In this document: one piece after another, positions 6,144-8,727 of the stretch
How positions within the stretch are numbered: position 1 is the stretch's first letter
Layout: each line of letters begins with the position of its first letter
From: Candidatus Bathyarchaeota archaeon
Lineage (GTDB): Archaea; Thermoproteota; Bathyarchaeia; Bathyarchaeales; Bathycorpusculaceae
Direction of reading: 5' to 3'
Assembly (NCBI GenBank): GCA_026014845.1
Contig: JAOZHM010000071.1
Coordinates: 1 to 8,727, forward strand
Length of the DNA stretch: 8,727 nucleotides
Made by a program: the position numbers and the translations under genes
Notes under the pieces: generated by a model
The model's input: only the letters and a program-made list of their open reading frames with translations
The model's database searches: none
Told to the model about the DNA's origin: nothing

Positions 6144-6614
6144 TTGGTTCACAAAAAACTTGTGGGCAGATGTGGACTCTATTGCGGGGCTTGCATAATT
6201 TACAGAGCATACAAAGACTCGGAACAGCTTCGACAAAAAATCGCTGAAGAAAACAATTGTAAACCCGAAGAAATTCGATGCGAAGGATGCCAAACAGTAT
6301 TGACCAATGGCTGGGAGCTCGAAGAGATCTGGGGCAAAAACTGCAAAATAGTCAAGTGCCTAGAAGTCAACGGAATGGATTTCTGCTATGAATGCAACGA
6401 ATATCCAGATTGCAAAAAATTCCGTGAAATAGCTGACTCTTGCTTAAAACACAGGGAAAGCCTGATGGAGAATCTGAACAAAATCAAGGCTGGTAAAGTC
6501 GAAGAATGGCTTGAAGAAGAAAATGAAAAATGGAGATGCCACAAATGCGGAAAACCCATCGCCATGAACTTAACAGAATGCCACTGGTGTGGAGCAAAAT
6601 TACAGGGGAAGTAA
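6144..6614 (+). CDS. DUF3795 protein with C-terminal zinc ribbon (second copy)
   Basis: A 156-residue protein beginning GRCGLYCGACIIYRAY (8-23), the DUF3795 opening, continuing with IRCEGCQT (C46, C49), CKIVKCLEVNGMDFCYECNE (C67, C72, C81, C84) and PDCKKF (C90). After a charged helical linker (~100-128) the C-terminus adds a separate zinc ribbon: CHKC (C132, C135) and CHWC (C146, C149), a pattern typical of rubredoxin-like or zinc-ribbon modules. The first copy lacks this module. The start is TTG at 6144 with GGCGA about 5 nt upstream; an in-frame TAG at 6111-6113 limits any extension, and no ATG lies between. It has its own TATA box and ends 31 nt before the convergent ftcD gene. Family call confident; function unknown. 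Confidence 0.9.
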   Translation: MVHKKLVGRCGLYCGACIIYRAYKDSEQLRQKIAEENNCKPEEIRCEGCQTVLTNGWELEEIWGKNCKIVKCLEVNGMDFCYECNEYPDCKKFREIADSCLKHRESLMENLNKIKAGKVEEWLEEENEKWRCHKCGKPIAMNLTECHWCGAKLQGK

Positions 6615-6645
6615 CCCTTCTCTAAACATCTCTATAGCGCACGCT

Positions 6646-7572
6646 CTAACGATTACTCTTGCTTTCACCTTTTTCTATCGCGTTTTGCACAGCCATTTCT
6701 AACACGCGATCTTCAGTTAAATTGTCAATTTTTACGTAGTAGGCAGCTATGTCAATCAACGCCTTTAACGGAGCCATACCACAGAATTCTGAGCCAACTA
6801 TGGGCACGTTGTAGCGGGCAGCTTCCACCTTAAGAAGTTCGAAAACACGGTGAAGCGGAGTCTCCTCGAAATTGGTTATGCTCATGCCGATCTGCGTGAT
6901 TTTTTTCTCTGGAATAGAAGCAGCCATGGCCTTAACATTTGAAAATCCACCCTTCTTTGCATGTAAAGCCTTAGCAATCTTTTTTGCAATCTTCAAGTCA
7001 GCCGTGCCCAGATTAACGTTGAAGCCAGCCATAACCTTGCGTGCACCAGTTGTCGTTGCACCAGCCGCAGGATGAGCCTTAGCCGGACCAAAATCCGGTT
7101 TGCGCTCAGGCTTAACAATCATCTCAGCCAACTTTTCATATTCGCCCCTACGTATCCAATCCAAATCCTTACGCTCAGGCTTCGTCGCTGCCTCGCCATA
7201 AAGATAAACTGGCACGCCACATTTCTCAGCTAGGGCTCCTCCAAACTTTCCTGCAAGTTCAATGCACCCATCCATCGAAACATTTTTTATTGGTATGAAG
7301 GGAACAACGTCGACAGCGCCTAGGCGTGGATGCTGGCCCTTGTGTTTTCGCATGTCGATGAGTTTTACAGCTTTAAACGCAGCGTTCAACACAGCCTTAA
7401 GCGTTGATTCTTTATTGCCGACGAAAGAAACAACAAGCCTATTGTAATAGTCGTCAAATGTGTAGTCAAGCAGAAAAGCGTTTTCAGTTCTCTTGATCTC
7501 GTTAAGGATTAACTCAACAACTTTCGGGTCTGATGTGCTAAAGTTAGGTATGCATTCTATTATCTCAATCAT
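6646..7572 (-). CDS. ftcD: glutamate formimidoyltransferase
   Basis: Transfers the formimino group from N-formimino-L-glutamate, the HutI product, to tetrahydrofolate, giving glutamate and 5-formimino-THF. The 308 residues correspond to the formiminotransferase half of vertebrate FTCD; no cyclodeaminase domain is fused. Visible hallmarks are IECIPNFS (5-12) at the N-terminus, RKHKGQHPRLGAVDVVPFIP (75-94) containing H81, the counterpart of the catalytic His82 of the pig enzyme, GEAAT (126-130), and GARKVMAGFNVNLGT (176-190). The ATG at 7572 has GGAG 8 nt upstream. An A/T-rich box (ACTTATCT) near 7610-7617 may be its promoter, with a leader of about 16 nt. It lies about 2 kb beyond the hut unit on the same strand but is transcribed separately. 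The archaeal carrier could be folate or a pterin analogue; the sequence does not decide. Confidence 0.95.
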   Translation of the reverse strand: MIEIIECIPNFSTSDPKVVELILNEIKRTENAFLLDYTFDDYYNRLVVSFVGNKESTLKAVLNAAFKAVKLIDMRKHKGQHPRLGAVDVVPFIPIKNVSMDGCIELAGKFGGALAEKCGVPVYLYGEAATKPERKDLDWIRRGEYEKLAEMIVKPERKPDFGPAKAHPAAGATTTGARKVMAGFNVNLGTADLKIAKKIAKALHAKKGGFSNVKAMAASIPEKKITQIGMSITNFEETPLHRVFELLKVEAARYNVPIVGSEFCGMAPLKALIDIAAYYVKIDNLTEDRVLEMAVQNAIEKGESKSNR

Positions 7573-7657
7573 ATCGCCGTCTCCATGCTTCTAGGAAGAC
7601 GCAAACAAGAGATAAGTGTATTTCGGGAAAATAGAAAACAGAGAAGATTTGAGCCAA

Positions 7658-8209
7658 CTATGAGGCTTTGGGGGTTCCGGATTTTCTGACCAAGTAGACT
7701 AGGACTCCTATGCCCATCAAGACGAAGCCTGTTCCGAAGAGGATGTAGCCTAGTCCAACCATGTTGAGTACGCTATGACTGCTGTCTATCAGATTCTTTA
7801 GGGCAGTTTCAAAGCCTGAGATAATTCCTGTTTCGTTAGACCATGCGTTTTCAATGTTATCCAGAGCGTCTTGGTAGTAAGCGCTTGCTCCACTGAAGTC
7901 GCCTTTCCTATACGCGTCGTCGCCTTGACTTTTGGCACCGTTGGCTAAAATATACAGTTCTTTCGCCTCAGAAGTCAAGAAATAGCCGGAATACCAGCTG
8001 TATTTGTTAAGTTCTCGCTTTAATTCTTTGGCGTTTGCTTGCGAGCCAGAGAAAATGACAAAGTTGGTTCCGTACCAAGGTGAGTTATTATTCAATAATT
8101 TTTTAGGTCCTGTGGTGGCGTTCACATCTTCAGCATAGATTTCATATGTGTGCGTTACCATGTTTGATGCTTTCGTCGTGACAGGAACCGTGAAAGTTAC
8201 CGTAAACAC
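7658..8209 (-). CDS. C-terminal part of a split membrane-anchored surface protein
   Basis: The frame is open from just below a TAA at 8225-8227 and begins DDESHVFTVTFTVPVTTKAS, the middle of a beta-sandwich domain rather than a natural N-terminus. The GTG at 8209 is the first possible start but has no ribosome site. From that GTG: a beta-rich end (1-30), then a long alpha-helical region (~57-145) with a TPR-like stretch GDDAYRKGDFSGASAYYQDA (96-115), and one membrane segment (~150-174, GLGYILFGTGFVLMGIGVLV) followed by RK and a short tail. This suggests a type I protein with the tail inside the cell. It almost certainly continues the signal-peptide ORF at 8220-8543 and is separated from it by one frameshift. 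Homologues of the whole are unknown to me; ligand and role unknown. Confidence 0.72.
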   Translation of the reverse strand: MFTVTFTVPVTTKASNMVTHTYEIYAEDVNATTGPKKLLNNNSPWYGTNFVIFSGSQANAKELKRELNKYSWYSGYFLTSEAKELYILANGAKSQGDDAYRKGDFSGASAYYQDALDNIENAWSNETGIISGFETALKNLIDSSHSVLNMVGLGYILFGTGFVLMGIGVLVYLVRKSGTPKAS

Positions 8210-8219
8210 ATGTGACTCG

Positions 8220-8543
8220 TCATCTTAGCGCGCGCGCTATTGGAAACGGGTCGGTCATGCTAGCTTCTGTTGAATTATAGCTTTCTCCCCAGTCGAATCT
8301 CACTCCTACAGTGGAAACGTTCATGTCCGCAGTCCCCCACAGGTGGTTGTAGACGTTAACCACTAGTGTGGCAGTGGACCCAGCCTCATAACCAGTTACA
8401 GTGGCACCGTAGAAACTGTCGTTTTCATTTTTGACTAGCGGTGCTATCCAGTTAGGTTGTGATATGGATGCGTTGGCAGAACTGACAATTGATAGCGTGA
8501 GCAGCGTCACCAGAGCCAACAGGATTACATTGTATCTTTTCAT
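8220..8543 (-). CDS. N-terminal part of a split secreted surface protein
   Basis: A 107-residue ORF starting MKRYNVILLALVTLLTLSIV, a clear Sec signal peptide with a cleavage site likely after A23-N24-A25, followed by a beta-rich extracellular segment (NWIAPLVKNENDSFYGATVT, then GSTATLVVNVYN and GVRFDWGESYN) resembling an immunoglobulin-like fold. The ATG has GGAG 8 nt upstream (8552-8555), so this is the true start. The frame ends DPFPIARALR then TGA, right after a (GC)5 run. The next beta strand (HVFTVTFTVP) continues in the +1 frame. Removing one base from the TAAGATG stretch at 8220-8226 would fuse the two ORFs into a protein of about 293 residues. Either a real disabling mutation, an assembly error or recoding explains this. 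Confidence 0.75.
   Translation of the reverse strand: MKRYNVILLALVTLLTLSIVSSANASISQPNWIAPLVKNENDSFYGATVTGYEAGSTATLVVNVYNHLWGTADMNVSTVGVRFDWGESYNSTEASMTDPFPIARALR
8228..8237. repeat. (GC)5 dinucleotide run at the frame break of the surface-protein gene
   Basis: Ten bases of strictly alternating GC inside the self-complementary AGCGCGCGCGCT (8227-8238), in otherwise AT-rich surroundings. A second run of nine alternating CG bases lies at 8591-8599, upstream of the same gene. Such runs can slip in replication or sequencing. Confidence 0.8.
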
Positions 8544-8559
8544 TTTTTCAGCTCCGAGA

Positions 8560-8575
8560 ACTCATTATGATGAGT
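8560..8575. promoter_or_regulatory. palindrome, candidate operator of the surface-protein gene
   Basis: ACTCATTATGATGAGT is a 16-bp palindrome with a single mismatched pair. It lies 4 nt upstream of the GGAG ribosome site and just downstream of an A/T-rich box (GTTTTTAACA on the plus strand, 8577-8586) that may be the minus-strand TATA element. The position between TATA box and start codon suits a repressor site. No matching protein is known to me. Confidence 0.38.
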
Positions 8576-8625
8576 CGTTTTTAACATTTTCGCGCGCGCA
8601 CTTCAAGCAAAAAAAGCTTTACTCC

Positions 8626-8640
8626 TTTAAAACTTAATAA
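8626..8640 (+). promoter_or_regulatory. candidate promoter of the gene starting at 8685
   Basis: TTTAAAACTTAATAA is an A/T-rich box about 50 nt before the ATG. Transcription from near 8660 would leave a leader of ~25 nt including AAAGGAGAGATAAGGAT, which contains the ribosome site. The gap 8544-8684 therefore looks like a divergent control region. Confidence 0.35.
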
Positions 8641-8684
8641 TTACTATGGTAGAGTTGCATCTGTTCTAAAGGAGAGATAAGGAT

Positions 8685-8727
8685 ATGAACCCAGAAGTGG
8701 AGTTTGAAGTTCCCACATGGAGTCAAA
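8685..8727 (+). CDS. start of a gene cut by the right edge, perhaps a phosphoribosyltransferase
   Basis: ATG at 8685 opens a frame reading MNPEVEFEVPTWSQ to the window end. The ribosome site is convincing: AAAGGAG at 8668-8674, 10 nt upstream, with a second GGA closer in. The EFEVPTWSQ opening resembles, from memory, the N-terminus of archaeal hypoxanthine/xanthine-type phosphoribosyltransferases, whose catalytic PRPP-binding loop would lie beyond the window. With 14 residues the product name is only a guess; the gene itself is likely. Confidence 0.6.
   Translation, partial: MNPEVEFEVPTWSQ

Noticed and set aside
8227..8238. Phase variation of the surface protein by gain or loss of GC units
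   Set aside because: Adding one GC unit brings TAA (8225-8227) into frame, and removing one leads to a stop a few codons later. No change in unit number joins the two ORFs, so the run is not a simple on/off switch.
1..8727. CRISPR array, insertion sequence or prophage genes
   Set aside because: I saw no regularly spaced direct repeats, no transposase or integrase motifs, and no terminal inverted repeats.

Overview
The window looks archaeal and moderately AT-rich. The pointers are indirect: A/T-rich TATA-like boxes at roughly the right distance upstream of several genes, GGTGA/GGAG Shine-Dalgarno sites, TTG starts, and protein families common in uncultivated archaea (DUF3795, UlaG-like metal hydrolases, a signal-peptide protein with a C-terminal membrane anchor). 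A Bathyarchaeia-type or other TACK lineage would fit, but no marker gene here fixes the phylum.

Layout, left to right. The first ~230 bases hold perhaps the tail of one gene and promoter-like sequence, followed by a small cysteine-rich DUF6485 protein (+). From ~4.7 kb back to ~0.5 kb runs a five-gene minus-strand cluster: an UlaG-like metallo-beta-lactamase-fold hydrolase, imidazolonepropionase (hutI), urocanate hydratase (hutU), a previously easy-to-miss 49-residue Cys-rich protein, and an ASCH-domain protein. Junctions are 2 nt, 49 nt, 8 nt and a TAATG overlap, so this reads as one transcription unit. Divergent from it (+) come a GNAT acetyltransferase and two DUF3795 cysteine-rich proteins, the second with an added C-terminal zinc ribbon. 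Convergent to these (-) is glutamate formimidoyltransferase (ftcD-type). Further right (-) is a secreted/membrane-anchored protein split into two frames at a run of alternating GC. At the right edge a plus-strand gene begins, possibly a phosphoribosyltransferase.

How it works together: HutU converts urocanate to imidazolonepropionate, HutI opens it to N-formimino-L-glutamate, and the formimidoyltransferase passes the formimino group to a tetrahydrofolate-type carrier, releasing glutamate. That is the lower part of histidine degradation, with C1 units entering the folate pool. Histidine ammonia-lyase (hutH) and the formimino-carrier cyclodeaminase are not in the window. The hydrolase, the 49-residue Cys-rich protein and the ASCH protein riding in the hut transcription unit are the least explained parts and the best candidates for something new.
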